Positions 41,776-54,200 of a stretch of 64,000 nt of DNA are shown here, in pieces. The stretch spans positions 24,451,093 through 24,515,092 of the forward strand of contig NC_061797.1 in the NCBI RefSeq assembly GCF_021462225.1. Reading direction: 5' to 3'. The stretch comes from Girardinichthys multiradiatus (taxonomy: Eukaryota > Chordata > Actinopteri > Cyprinodontiformes > Goodeidae). A model generated the notes under the pieces. It was not told the origin of the DNA, did no database searches, and saw only the letters and a program-made list of their open reading frames with translations. Numbering within the stretch: the first letter of the stretch is position 1; each line of letters begins with the position of its first letter. The position numbers and the translations under genes were made by a program.

Positions 41776-44700
41776 CGCTTTCTGTAAATCTCCTTTCAAT
41801 GACACTAGAACTCAGGCCCAATGATGTGTGGCAATAAAGTGCTGACTGGACTCTGTAATTGATTTATCCTGTTTAAGGTATTAACATTGCTCTGCAAGTT
41901 TTTTTGTTTACTTGTTGGAATCTAGGTCCCTAATACACACCGAGTCATTGGTTTTAAAAATAAGGTGAACTGGTCCAATCCTTCAGGGTCAATGCTTCTT
42001 GTTCTGTCTGCTCAACTCCTCCTGTGTCTGACATCAGCTGAAACAGTGGACCAAAAGTTAAGTCCCTGTTGATGGTGTAACTTTTGCAGGAGATCATCGT
42101 GAGACTTAATCACCCAATGAATTTTCATTCTTTAGCAATGGTAAAAAACAAGGGGGAAAATAAATTATTCCCTTCTTTTCCAAGATTTATCCTGCATCTC
42201 ACAAGGGAAAACTGGTTACCTGGTCACATGGGGAAAACTGGAGAGCTGATCCCTGCAGGAACCACAAACCACAGGACTCATAATGCCAGTTTAATATAAG
42301 ATGGTCTAGAATTGACTGGTTTCACATTGACTGAATCACATTTAAGGTTCTGGTTTGTTAGAAATTTGAGTCAAAACAGACTAAACTTCAAGTGCAGAAT
42401 CTTTACAGAACCCCTTATTTGCATAAAACAAAATACCTTTTGTTACAATTAGAATTATTTAATCTAAGCAAATACATATTCATCATGCATATGCTGTGTC
42501 ATTTCTGTATTATGTAATCAGGAAATGTAATGTGTTGTCTAACAATCTTAGGGCTGTTTTCCTTTTCTTGCTCTTAACGCTGTGTTGAATGCTCCTTGAA
42601 CAAGAACAGAAGAACAATATAAATAACAAACAAATTAACTGATTTAAATAAAAATCTCTGTGATGCAGTCCATATTTTACCGCATTTCTTTTAGGTGAAA
42701 TATGTAAATAAACTGTGTTGTGCAAATTATGCAGAAACTGTGAGACTGTTTTGTGGGTATGTTTTCAGAGAGGGTTTTTGTGGTTAAAAATGATAGTATA
42801 ATTTCTGTCACTTCTCCCTACCCCATGCTGTTGTCTGTGGCTCTGGTTTAAGATGGACTGTCTAGTGGTGGAAGGTGACTGATGGAGAATGCTAGCATTA
42901 ACATGCTGAGGCCTGTCAGGATCTGGGTTGTGTTTGTGTTTTTGTGCTCGCTACATGTGTTCAGTGTTTTCAGACGGTGCTGGAGTTCTCAGGTGTGCTG
43001 GGTGACAGGTGCGACTTATTCTACTGATTACTTTAAGGAGTACTTGTGCAGGAGGCTGCCATCACTTCGACGCCAGAGTATTTTGCCCTCAGTGGTAACG
43101 AGCTTAAGCCAAACACTAAATCTATGCTTTGTTCTGTGACCTCGTGTAACTTTGTTTATGCTCCTTTGAAGGCTAAGTAACCCTGAACCCTGGGTTTATG
43201 TCACTGAATACTGACTATGTGTCCGGAAGTCTTTCTGGATGATCAAGGCTATCTACGTTCTGAGGACTTCATGTCCAATCTCTTGTCTTTGTTTGGATTC
43301 GCATCTAGCTGGTTCCTGCTACTTTCACCTCCTGGACCAAGCTGCAAGCGTACCCTGTCCACCCTCCAACGTAAGCATCTGCACACCGAACTCATTCCTG
43401 TTTTTCTCCAAGCTCACACTGAACAGCACCTAAAGAACCTTCTACAAACCTGGATCCTGAATGCCTCTTCCCCTGGTGACCTGACCACACCTATTTAGTA
43501 AGCTGTTCTCTTGTTTGCATTAATTCCTTGTTCCTAGTTCGACATTATTCTGTTCCCTATTTTTCACCAGTACTCTTCCCTTCTTTCCATACAGTTGGAG
43601 AATCATCTGTTACGTTCCTGATAATCTTTGTCACAAACATCCTTTACATATTCTGTTCTCCGGAGTGTTCTCTGTATGTGGGTCAGATCTATTGCAAACA
43701 AAATGACAAGGCCACGGGAGATGTGGCACTGAAAGCATTAATGGAGTTACTGTATCTGAGAAAACGAGGGCTGATGTGATTGCAATGTGTGTCAAGGGAA
43801 TTGTTGTGCTGCAGATGACCATGCAGGCAGGACGACTGACCTTATAATGCATTTATATGTATTTAAAGATAAATCGGGTGGCCTTTTCTTTTGGCAATAA
43901 GTGTGGAGCCCACATGCAGAGATGGATGCATATCATCTCCTTTCTCTTCATTTATCACTCAAATACACACACGCGAACAAACGATTAGATTGAGCACTCA
44001 CAAGTTAAGGTATAGAATGTACCCGGGCTCCCTCAAGAAAGCAAAAAGGGGGGTAAGGGTAAAGCATCAAGGGAAAGGGGGAGGGGGAGAGATGTTTCAT
44101 CCCCTGCGTGCACATTGGTGTGCAGAGCAGGACAAAGAAAGGATGAGGGTGGAGCAATGGATGGAGGTGTGAGGCTTCAGCTTCAAGAAGCAAGAGCGCT
44201 TAATGCAGGAGGTGCCAATGCATGGCCGAAAGTGTGAAGATCTGAAACCACAAAGGGATGAGGAAATGCTGTTTATTTTTAAAGTTTAAATCATAAAACA
44301 CGAATACTGAGGTTGCACATATACATCCTGAGCTAATATCTCCACAGCAGGGTATTGAAATTCCTTTCAGAAGTTCATATCATTAAAGAAATTATGTGAA
44401 TTTCCCCTGTCATCGTCTTATACATTTAAACACCATGTGGAAAATTCTCTAAAGAAAGCCCGGTAAATTGAACATTTGAAAAGAGTGTGCAGAAATATTT
44501 CCAACAAACACAAAAGAGCCCTGAAGCACATGTTAATTTTATAGTGTTAAAGCCCTGAACACTGCACGCAAATCATTAAACTGGGACAGTGATTTAGCAG
44601 CAGTAACACTGCTTCTGGGCAGACAGGGTGTTGCTGAATTTTTATCCACAGTTCCAAACATTGCATTCTGGTTGTGGATGTAACTTGGTTTTCATATATT

Positions 44701-45489
44701 TATATTTAATGTCTGTGTGCTGAGAATTTGTGAAACAAAAGTCAAGTTCCTTGTTTGTGTGCACAAACATTAGACAATAAAGCATGTTCTGATCCTGAAA
44801 TCTCTTGTATGTACTGATGGAAGCTGTCAAGATTGAGGCCAACGCAGAGTTTTCTTAAAATAAATTCCTAAATTGAGAATAAACACAACTGACCTACCAC
44901 AGTTTTTTGTTCTAGTTGTGTTGTCATGACTATGATGAGACATTTCTTTTGTGTCTGATCTGCATCTTTTTTCTGTTATTAGTTCAGTCATTGCCATATC
45001 TCTTTTTTACAGCAATATAAAAGACATCACCACACACCAGAGCATAATTTTAACCTTTAGGCCAGTTGTTGGATATCTAGCCTGATGTTAATATTCTGTT
45101 GACAATTTTCTTACAACTCTCCCCATTTGCTTATAAAAATCAAGCTAATTTCAGCTATAAAAATAAACTCGATTTCAATTGACGTTTGGCCCAAACGTCA
45201 ATTAAAAGCAAACTCCCATATTAAAATGGCCACTGTCACAATAGAGAAAAACATTTTTCAGCTTATTGGAAATTATGGTTTTGATTTTGAAATTGTTTTT
45301 GTTAATCAGATATCTAATTTTGGAAAAGTGTTTTTAGTAAATTATTTGAATGAGTAGCAATTAATACTAAACTATAATCAAAGCCGTATTAGCGGTTCTG
45401 TGCTCTAAGCTACCCTGGCCAATGACTGTTATAATGTAGTTTGTTTACATTCTTATTATTATGCTAATAAACAACCAACAATTTCTAGA
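41776..45489. other. Region without recognised genes
   Basis: No gene or complete element was recognised. 42900-43570 has Tc-rich, repeat-like wording (a 'tcaggatctgggttgtgtttgtg' start and a 'cctggtgacctgaccacacctat' end), but I could not assign it. A perfect inverted repeat is annotated at 45173-45207. Confidence 0.6.
45173..45207. repeat. Near-perfect 35-nt palindrome
   Basis: The arms aattgacgtttgg (45177-45189) and ccaaacgtcaatt (45191-45203) are exact inverted copies around a single C. Beyond a single mismatch, the outer ttt/aaa also pair. A hairpin with a tiny loop is possible as DNA or RNA. Confidence 0.9.
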
Positions 45490-47005
45490 AGTGTGCCGTT
45501 CAAGGTGGCAGCAGGTTGGAGTAGCTCTGTTACTTTTGATTCTGATTTATTCTTTTTTGGGAACTATTCCTCTTGTGGTGGATACAGTTGATTTTGTTTT
45601 GGACGACTATCCTCTCCGGTGTCAGATGCTGTGCAGCTTGGAGGATTTTCCTAATACTTTCTATTTTTGGACATTTGTTATGATGCATTGCCATGGCAGC
45701 GGGGTTGTTTCTTACAACCGGGAGCAACTGATTAATAACTCAAAAGCTCAAATGATACTTCAACTACAACCTCAAATCCCCGATGAGTTGAAAAGGAGAA
45801 GCCATGGATGCAGAGCAGGAGCTAAGAGAAAAGAGAGAAGGAGGAAGTTCAAACCATCTCTTTCGTCGATTATGATGGGCAATGTGAGATCGTTGGGAAA
45901 CAAGTTGGATGAACTCCAAGCCCTACAAAGGACCCAGCCAGAGTACCGGGCATGCAGTATCATGTGTTTTACTGAAACATGGCTGCAGGATCATATCCCC
46001 AACTCCAGCGTCTCTCTGCCGGGCTTTTTAACCATACGAGCAGACAGAGATTTAAAGAGGAGCGGCAAATGTAAAGGAGGTGGACTGGCAGTATTTGTGA
46101 ACAACAGATGGTGTCATCCAGGACATGTTACTGTGAAGTGTCATCTCTGCAGTCCAGATATTGAACTGTTGGCAGTAAGTTTTCGTCCATATTATTTACC
46201 CAGAGAGTTCACCAGTGTTATTTTGGCAACAGTTTACATTCCACCTTCCGCTGTTGCTGACACTGCATGTGATGCCATCAGCTCAGTTGTTGCTAAGCTA
46301 CAGACACAAAACCCCAATGCTTTTGTGGCAATTTCTGGTGATTTTAACCATGCTTCACTCTCTGCTACACTTCCAATGTTTCAACAGTTTGTCAGCTGCT
46401 CTACCAGAGAAAACAAAATATTGGATTTGTTTTATGCAAATGTCAAGGACTCATACATCTCTACAGCAAGACCTCCTCTAGGCAAATCAGATCACAATCT
46501 TGTTTTTCTCTGCTCGAAATATAAGCCCCTTGTTCAGAGGCAACCTGTAATAAAGTGGACTGTGAGAAAATGGTCACAGGAAGCTGAAGAAGCTCTGCAA
46601 GGTTGCTTTGAGGCTACAGACTGGGACGCACTGTGCCAGCCACATGGAGAGGACATCAATGCCATGACCAAGTGTGTAACGGACTATATAAACTTCTGCG
46701 TGGATAACATCATCCCCACCAGAACCGTGAGATGCTTCCCCAATAACAAACCTTGGATCACCAGTGACCTGAAGGACCTGCTTAACAAGAAAAAAAGAGC
46801 CTTCAGAGAGGGAGACAGAGAATTATTGAGGAGTTTACAGAAGCAACTTAAAGTCAAGATAAGAGACAGCAAGGAGGTGTACAAGAAGACGCTGGAGAGC
46901 AAGCTCCAGCAAAACAATATCAGAGATGCGTGGACAGGGATGGAGAAGATCACAGGCTTCAGGCAGAGGGATGATTGGACTGATGCCAATGAACAGAGCC
47001 AATGA
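45461..47005 (+). pseudogene. Rex1/CR1-type LINE, endonuclease part
   Basis: The frame has a basic stretch (RAGAKRKERRRKFK, ORF-linker type) and then an apurinic-type endonuclease domain. Landmarks are MGNVRSLGNKLDEL, CFTETWLQD (metal-binding Glu), ILATVYIPPSA, ISGDFNHASL (GDFN box) and LGKSDHNLVFL (SDH box, catalytic Asp-His). The region after KPWITSDLKDLLNKKKRAF resembles the linker to the RT domain. The frame ends at 47005. The next part is open one frame over (46926-48395), so an indel lies near 46975. Residues 1-120 of the frame, including a hydrophobic stretch at the start, are not recognised. Confidence 0.85.
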
Positions 47006-48395
47006 ACTGAACACATTCTTCAATAGGTTCAGTTCAGAAACAAGCATCGCATCCTCCTCTCCTGCTCACAGCCAAACAGACATCCCACCCTCCTTTGACC
47101 CACAGAACCCACAGCTGTCCAGTAACACCTCACATTTTTTATCTTCCACCTCAGCCCTAGACCCTTCTGCTTCTACATGTTTGCCTTCAACCATATCAGA
47201 AGATGCTGATGCTTCCTTTGCTTCCCCCTTCCACCTGTGTGTCTCAAGAAGTCAAGTGAAGATGCAACTGGAGAGACTGAATCGGAATAAGGCTGCAGGT
47301 CCAGATCATGTCAGCCCTAGAGTCCTGAAGGGCTGTGCAGAGCAGCTCTGTGGGATTCTGCAGCACCTCTTCAACCTTAGCCTGGCCCAGAAGAAGGTTC
47401 CGGTGTTGTGGAAGACCTCCTGTCTTGTTCCGGTACCAAAGAAAACTCACCCATCAGTCCTCAATGACTATAGACCTGTTGCCCTGACATCCCACATCAT
47501 GAAGGTCCTAGAGAGACTCCTGTTGGCCCACCTGAGTAAGCAAACAGTAAACCATCAGGACCCCCTTCAGTTCGCTTATCGCTGTGGAGTTGGAGTTGAA
47601 GATGCCATCATACACCTGCTTCAACAAACCCACTGTCATCCGGACAAAGCCAGCAGCACTGTGAGGATCATGTTCTTTGATATCTCCAGTGCATTTAATA
47701 CAATCCAACCTGATTTGCTTTGTCAGAAACTCCAGAAGACTCAGGTGGAAGCCTCAACAATCTCTTGGATCAAAGACTACCTGACAAACAGACCACAGTT
47801 TGTGAGACTGAAGGGTTGTGAGTCTAACCAGGTAGTCAGCAGCACAGGAGCACCACAGGGGACTGTACTCTCACCATTCCTTTTCACTCTGTACACCTCA
47901 GACTTCCAGTACAAGACAGACTCCTGTCATCTGCAGAAATACTCGGATGATTCTGCAGTCGTGGGGTGGATCAGAAATGGACAAGAAGCTGAGTACAAGA
48001 AGGTGGTGGACCGCTTTGTGGCATGGTGTGGAAACAATCATCTCATATTGAACGTGACTAAAACAAAGGAGATGATTGTAGATTTTAAGAGAAACAGGAA
48101 TAAGTCAAAAACTATTTCTAGCATGAGAGAAGAAGTGGAGGTGCTGGAGGAGTATAAATACCTCGGTGTTCACCTGGACAACAGACTAGAGTGGAGATGC
48201 AACTGTGAAGCCATCTACAAGAAGGGACAGAGCAGACTGTACTTCTTGAGGAAGCTTAGGTCCTTTGGTGTTTGCAGCAAGATGCTGCATATCTTCTATA
48301 AGTCTGTTGTGGAAAGTGTGATCTCTTCTGCCATCATCTGCTGGGGAAGCAGCATCAGAGCCAGGGACTTAAAAAAGCTCAACAAGCTGATATAG
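46926..48395 (+). pseudogene. Rex1/CR1-type LINE, reverse transcriptase part
   Basis: The open frame begins out of phase but is clearly LINE RT from NRANELNTFFNRF onward. Motifs in order: LERLNRNKAAGPDHVSP, KTSCLVPVPKK, LNDYRPVALTS, FFDISSAFNTI (motif A, catalytic Asp), STGAPQGTVLSPFLF (motif B), YSDDSAVVGWI (motif C, catalytic Asp pair intact), NVTKTKEMIVDFKR (thumb). It ends at a TAG at 48393-48395 in LNKLI*. The truncated copy reads LNKLIKKSG at the same place, so this stop is a single A-to-T change, with 82 further codons of the family protein after it. Confidence 0.9.
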
Positions 48396-48641
48396 AAGGC
48401 TGGCTCTGTTCTGGGGACACCTCTGGAACCTCTGGAGATCATTGTGGAAAGACAGATTCTTCATAAAATGAAGAACATTATGGAGAACCCTGAGCACCCT
48501 CTTCATGAGACTGTCCAACAACAACAGAGTGCCTTCAGTCAGAGGCTTCTTCAAATCTGCGGTAAGACGGAGCGCTACAGGAGATCCTTCCTGCCCACAG
48601 CCATCAGCATCTACAACAGCTCTTTGAAGAAACCTACATAA
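48396..48641 (+). pseudogene. Rex1/CR1-type LINE RT, C-terminal tail
   Basis: Directly after the TAG the same frame continues with KAGSVLGTPLEPLEII, KMKNIMENPEHPLHET and ISIYNSSLKKPT to the natural stop at 48641. It is the C-terminal end of the LINE protein, separated from the RT only by the nonsense codon. Shared wording with the truncated copy confirms the frame. Confidence 0.85.
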
Positions 48642-50117
48642 TGAGCTACAACAACATTTAATTTCCCTTTGGGATTAATAAAGTATTTTTGAATTGAATT
48701 GAATTGAATTGAATTGAATAATCATGCTCAACCCATTCCTATTAAGTTTCTTGTCATAACGCACACAGTTTGGGTTCATACTTTTAATGCCACCACTGTG
48801 ACAGGCCTTCAGGAAGACCCCATACTACTCGTACCTGCTTCAGTTAATTAAAATATACGGAAGCCACACTTATTTACTCATTCTCACTCTTTCCTACTTG
48901 CTGCTTTTCAGTGTTTATTTCTCCTCCGTCTTTCTGCCGGTTGCCCTGGCCAGTCCCTCTTCACCAGCTCCCCCCCGTCTCCACTCCATACTCAGGAAAA
49001 AAGCCTTTCAAGGACTGCGATCTGTTTTCAAAGCTTTGTTCCATCACTTATGGGTGACCTTGTCTTTTTATGGGAAAATAAATGAAATAAGGACGGCTTT
49101 TACTTGCCATTTGACTTGAACATTTTTACACATTGATTTTTTTAGCGTCTAATCTTGCTTCACTAATTGATCAGAGTGAAGTTGTTAGAAGTAGAGTAAA
49201 ACGACAGGTTGTAGTATCTTTGTATCTACTGATTTAGAAAACATTGAGTCAACTATGCCAGTTTCCAGTTTATCTTGTATGTCCCCGTCGCTCCCCTTAC
49301 ACTGCCTGAGGAAGCCATATGGATGCACAGTGTGTTGTATTAATTAGACCCCAGGGTGTGGGTCCACACCCGGGACAGGAATGGCTCCAGCAGTTGCTAT
49401 GCCAGCAGCAGAAATCTACCTCCCAGCATAAACTGGAGAGGATAGAGGTATGGCAGGTGATGTGTAGGTGGGTCCAATGCAGCAAAATATTTCTCTGGTA
49501 AAACTGATGGTAAATGACGACCACCTCAGGATAGCCCAGAGCTGACAACATTTTGGTAAAGGTTTTATTAGCACTGTATGAACTGTAAATTGACGAATAT
49601 CATTTTTATTGGCTGAAAATAGGAGTACAAGTTGTACCCAAATCAGTGTATATTTAGATAGTTTTTTGTTGTTGTACTTGGTGATATCAAATAACTGTAT
49701 CTGAAGAAACAACTCAGCCATAGATGCAATTTCAATGTTGATATTTTGTCATAACCCCCATCTAACCTTGATTTATCTCCTGCCAAATTTAAACTCAGTG
49801 TAGCTCAGGCAGATGTGATATTATGATCAAATTTTCATAACAGATAATATTGCTTACAACCGTTATCTGGAAATGACTCAATAATACCAGAGAGCAACAG
49901 CTGGGCCTTTCCAATGGACTGAAGTCAACATCAACATCTCAAAACTATTTTTCATAGTAAGTTCAGAGCAGAAAAAGATGGCAGAAAAGCAGCAGGGTAT
50001 GTGCAACAATACGTTTATGTTGTATTGGCATAATAAGATGGGACAATCCCAAACCATAAAAAGGTAGAACTTTATTTCATGTGTCAGGGGCATTAAAGGC
50101 ACCGGGTTAATTCAACC

Positions 50118-50228
50118 TGTTGTGAAATAATATATTTAAGTTTGGTTATTTAATATTTAACCGAACAACTTTAGGTCTGTCTAGTATTGTCCTATGAATA
50201 CCAGCCCAATCTGGCACGGTATTATGGC
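50118..50228 (+). repeat. Fragment matching an internal part of LTR copy B
   Basis: The segment matches 62666-62770 of LTR copy B at the same key blocks: tgttgtga, tttaatatttaa, gtctgt, ttgtcct-tgaata-cagccca and ggtatt. The right part is the best preserved. It lies far from any other LTR sequence. Confidence 0.6.
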
Positions 50229-50272
50229 TCAGTGGCTCATATACACCCTGTTTATATGAGCCACTGAGCTAT
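50224..50272. repeat. 20-bp inverted repeat (hairpin)
   Basis: Arms 50224-50243 and 50253-50272 pair at 19 of 20 positions (left: atggctcagtggctcatata). The loop is 9 bases. Confidence 0.9.
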
Positions 50273-51222
50273 GACTCCTCCTTCCGGGGCTGTACTAAAA
50301 GTAGGTTAATGCGGTGCATTTAGGGATTCAGAGTTTTTACCAATCTATTTGTTTGTGTACAGTTTAGTCCAAGGCAATCCATTTGCCTATCCCTCCCATT
50401 CTACTTCCCTTTCTTTATCCACCTGTTTAACATAACTATTGTATCTAACATTGATTTCTCTTGAAAGTTAAGGGGTTTGATGAATTGTGGAGGTAAACGT
50501 TTATACAAATGCTTCAGTCTCACAAATAATTCGATTGAACTGTACATTTTTCAGAGGATTTTATATTAAGCAAAATCCCTACCGATTGTGACCAGTTGAC
50601 TGTTATGAAATATGAGATTATGACCCCTTGTACAACCAAAAAATACTTACTGGAATCACATAGCCAGGTTTTCTTACTGTGGCCAATGAGTAGATCATAG
50701 AAAATGACTTTAAATTATTGGTTTCCAAAGTGGGAGTGAAACATCTACAAGGTGGGAATAAAATAATGTGTGGTTGGTACAAACTTTGCCCATGCAGTTG
50801 GTTCCTTTTGTACCCAAAAAAGTTTGGAATGAAAAGACCAAAACTCCAAAACACAAAGAGCAAAGGGACAAACTGACCAGCCCGCTAAATTGAGTTAATG
50901 GCTGTGCACTGACTACAAAATAGCTTCGAAACATCATCAAGAGCCAAGCACATGCATATTTGTCAATGAAAATGGCAATTATTCCCCATAAATTATTCAT
51001 ACAACCTAATCTGCAGCGCAGACAGATCTTATGTTGTGGAGATGGTATTGCAACCCAGGCTACATCTACCAGGGAAATGTGCATGCATGTGGATGCAAAT
51101 GTAGGGTCAAAGCATTTATTCAACTGTAACCTGATAAATGTTATCAGCAATCTGGTATTGGATTTTTATTGGTTACTGAGGTGTTGACTTGCAATCAATC
51201 AAAATACAGAGTCTTTGTCAGG

Positions 51223-51251
51223 TAATAATAACAATAATAATAATAATAATA
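51223..51251. repeat. (AAT)n microsatellite
   Basis: A run of aat/ata triplets with one acaat interruption, followed by a second, shorter part (agataataat). Confidence 0.9.
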
Positions 51252-54200
51252 AAGATAATAATGCATTTTACATAAAAGCCTCTTTCCAAACACAAATGGT
51301 AACCTAACAAAAAGAATGAGGGAAAAATTATTTTAGAAAAAGCATACATACACATAAAACATAAAAATGTATTAAGGATGGGTACAATTAGAAGTAAAAA
51401 ATGAAACAGAAAAAGCTGCTTTGTGGGGAACACAGAAAGCAAGTGAGTTATTTGGAGTGATTCAAGATCAGGTTTTTTGTGGGGGAATGAGAAGATGTTA
51501 AATTACGGATGTTCCTTGTCTACAGTCACTATTTCTTCATCGGCTTTGAGTTTGGTGAAAAGTTTGAAGACAGCACAACATCCACTAAAAACAGGATTGC
51601 AAATTCATCTAAAATTAAATATGATTAAAAAATATATATTCACATTATGTTTAATAAGTGAACAGCAAGTTAGACTATAGACCTGAGGATCCTGCAATTT
51701 CTGCCAGCGTTATCCAGCCAGAGAAGTGAAATGGTAAAAGTTCATTGTTGGGCCCAGGGCTAATAAAGTCAATAAGGAACACCCTGTAAAATAAGAAATA
51801 ATAAGAATAATTTATACTATTTATATGTGTATATCTCTGTATTGATCCATCTTTATTGGAATAACAGCCCTTTACTATGCTGTTAAAACTGGATCTCTGT
51901 AGCGTGATTTGTCTATGCTAGTTTATTAGATACATGTTTTCTTTCTGTGTCAAATTCACCCTTAAACGAACTCTGCTTGGCTTGAGATGATAAAGATACA
52001 ATCTCCTAAAATTCTATATTATTCTATTAGGTCAATAATAAGTCATGTTTTTCTATATGGGTGGATTTCATTTAGCATGAATATTACCAAAGTCAGTAGT
52101 CAAATTTTGCAATGGAACAATTAAAATAATTATACTGCCAGGGTTTTCTGAATATTGTCTATTCTAGTGCTTTTTCCCAGATCAAATAAACAGCTGGTTT
52201 GATCTGTGATAAATATGATCATGATTATCAGCTGGTGGATTTAAAGTTGTAATAGGTTGCCATAGTGTGGCCTTTTTTTAAATTTGGATCAAAGAAATTA
52301 ATTGGCTTGGGAGCCTTACGATTCAGTTCACAGGAGCGATGATGGTGTTAATCCCACTTTGGCTGCAACAATGTGGATGGTTAACTCTCTTCTTGGGTTT
52401 GATCATGCATGTCGAAATTAAATATTTTTTCATGCCAATTTTAATTGATGCAGACTTCTTCATAACCCAAAAAATACTTAAAAACTTTCATTTAAACTAA
52501 TACAAATAAAAAAAAACTAAATTTGAGGCTGGTTTTTCTTTTGAGTGAACATCAGTATGTGCCTGAGCTCTTAATTATTTTAAAGCCCTGAGTCCCCATG
52601 TCATAGACCTGGGTGGGCATCAATGCCCGTGGTTTGGCTAATCAGGTGGTTTGTTGAAATTCTGAAAAAGGGGGCCTACTGATGGAGCAAAGGGGCCTTA
52701 ATAGGAAGCTGGTGGGAGTGGGGGCAGTTTAAGAAGCTGTAGGAAAGGGGCACACATGGGGTCAGTGTTTGCCCAGCTGTCATTTGGCAGCTGAATGGAA
52801 AATTACAACATAGAGATGGTTTATAAGGTGGAGATGGCTCAAAGCTTGTTAGCTGTTTCTTAGTATCCTTAAAGCTGCAACAGCTGAAAAAATATCTGAC
52901 TAAACAGTTATTGTCGGTTTCTTCTTTTCATCAGCTATAACATTCTTTAACACCTTATAATCTCAAACATGGCACATAGTGAACTTCAACAACGATACCC
53001 AAGTGTTGACTGGAAGAGGGCAGTTACTGATAAGCCACTGTAGTGGAGCAGGTGCAAAGCAGCAACAGAATGATTTTCCTCACATTCCCAATGTGATTTA
53101 AAACAACTACATACAATTAGTGTTGTATAGATTCATAGTAAAGAAAAGCCAACATTAGCTCAGTTCAGTTGACAATTAGTGTAAGACAGCTCCTGCCCAT
53201 TACTTTTATCTTTACCTATTTTGTTTTGCTTTATTTACATCTGTCTGGGTTATTCTATGTGACCATGTATACTGCACCTTATTGCTTGTGAACTCATAAA
53301 AAAGCTGTCTTTCACATATTTTTTGTTTTTGTTGTTTGAATAAAAATCCAAAACGTGTGACCTAAAAGCATCTTATTAAGGCTATGTGTTTTGCATTTGT
53401 GTCCAGTCAGGCAATGCTGTAGTTTCCAAATGAATTACAAGTCAAATCTGAGCTATTTCAACCCAGATTATGAGTACAATAACCATAAAAAAGCTCAGGA
53501 AAGGTGCAATGTAAAACATTTTCTCCAGAAGCACTTCCCTTGCTGCATGCAGAACCAGCTATGTAGACAAAACTCAAAATATGCTTTTGGGGTTAAATGT
53601 TTTAACCATGAGCGATCGGTTTTTATGGTTACATTTAAAATCTGATCAATAACAGCTCTGCACTAGGACTGTATACTGTACATATGAGTACAAAAGCCTG
53701 ACTGCATGGCACTCACACAGCAGACAACAGATGCTACTCCAAAATGGAGAGAAGAGAGAAAACAAAGTTGTTTCATGCTGCTAATGGAGTTTAAACGAAA
53801 ATTCAACATAGAAGACTCACCAGCCCGTCTTGTCCAATCACTTCTCTCTGGCTACTCCAATCAATGGCAGGTCCGCACTCCTCCTCGGCCAATCATCTCC
53901 CAGGGCATTACTTTTAAAGACCATCTGCATGGAAGACCCTGCTCTTCTGCTGAGCTTCCACCTTCCTCCACCCCTTCTCTGTCATAGACTCCCAACTCCT
54001 TCCATACTAAGGCCGACACCATCACCAGGATCGGATCCCAGGGGGGAAGACGTACCTAATCATAATCATAAAATGTTTATTCAAACTCATTTCATCCTCA
54101 GCATTCACGTCTTCCTCAGGGGTCCAAGCGCCGAAGAAATAATCTTTCATTGACAAACTCTTTAACCGTCTTCTTGTTGTTTCTCCATTATGTGAGTCTT

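Larger units (their letters stand above)
45490..48720 (+). mobile_element. Rex1/CR1-type LINE, near full length
   Basis: An endonuclease-plus-RT element with a 3' end that reads AATAAA (48677-48682) and then a (ttgaa)n tail up to 48720. The left border is approximate: coding-like sequence starts at about 45490. The 3' 1.3 kb is about 95% identical by eye to the truncated copy at 13510-17096, which points to fairly recent activity of this family in the lineage. One frameshift and one nonsense codon interrupt the protein. Confidence 0.85.

Noticed and set aside
42880..43780. C/T-rich open frames on the + strand (42882-43139, 43217-43498, 43528-43779)
   Set aside because: No domain or splice pattern was seen. 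The wording is repeat-like but could not be assigned, so no feature was called.
49354..49371. Palindrome ggtgtgg-gt-ccacacc
   Set aside because: The arms are only 8 bp. One such near-palindrome is expected by chance in a window of this size.
53706..54153. Overlapping open frames 53706-53987 and 53830-54153
   Set aside because: They overlap in different frames, are Pro/Ser-rich from C/T-rich DNA and have no recognisable motif.
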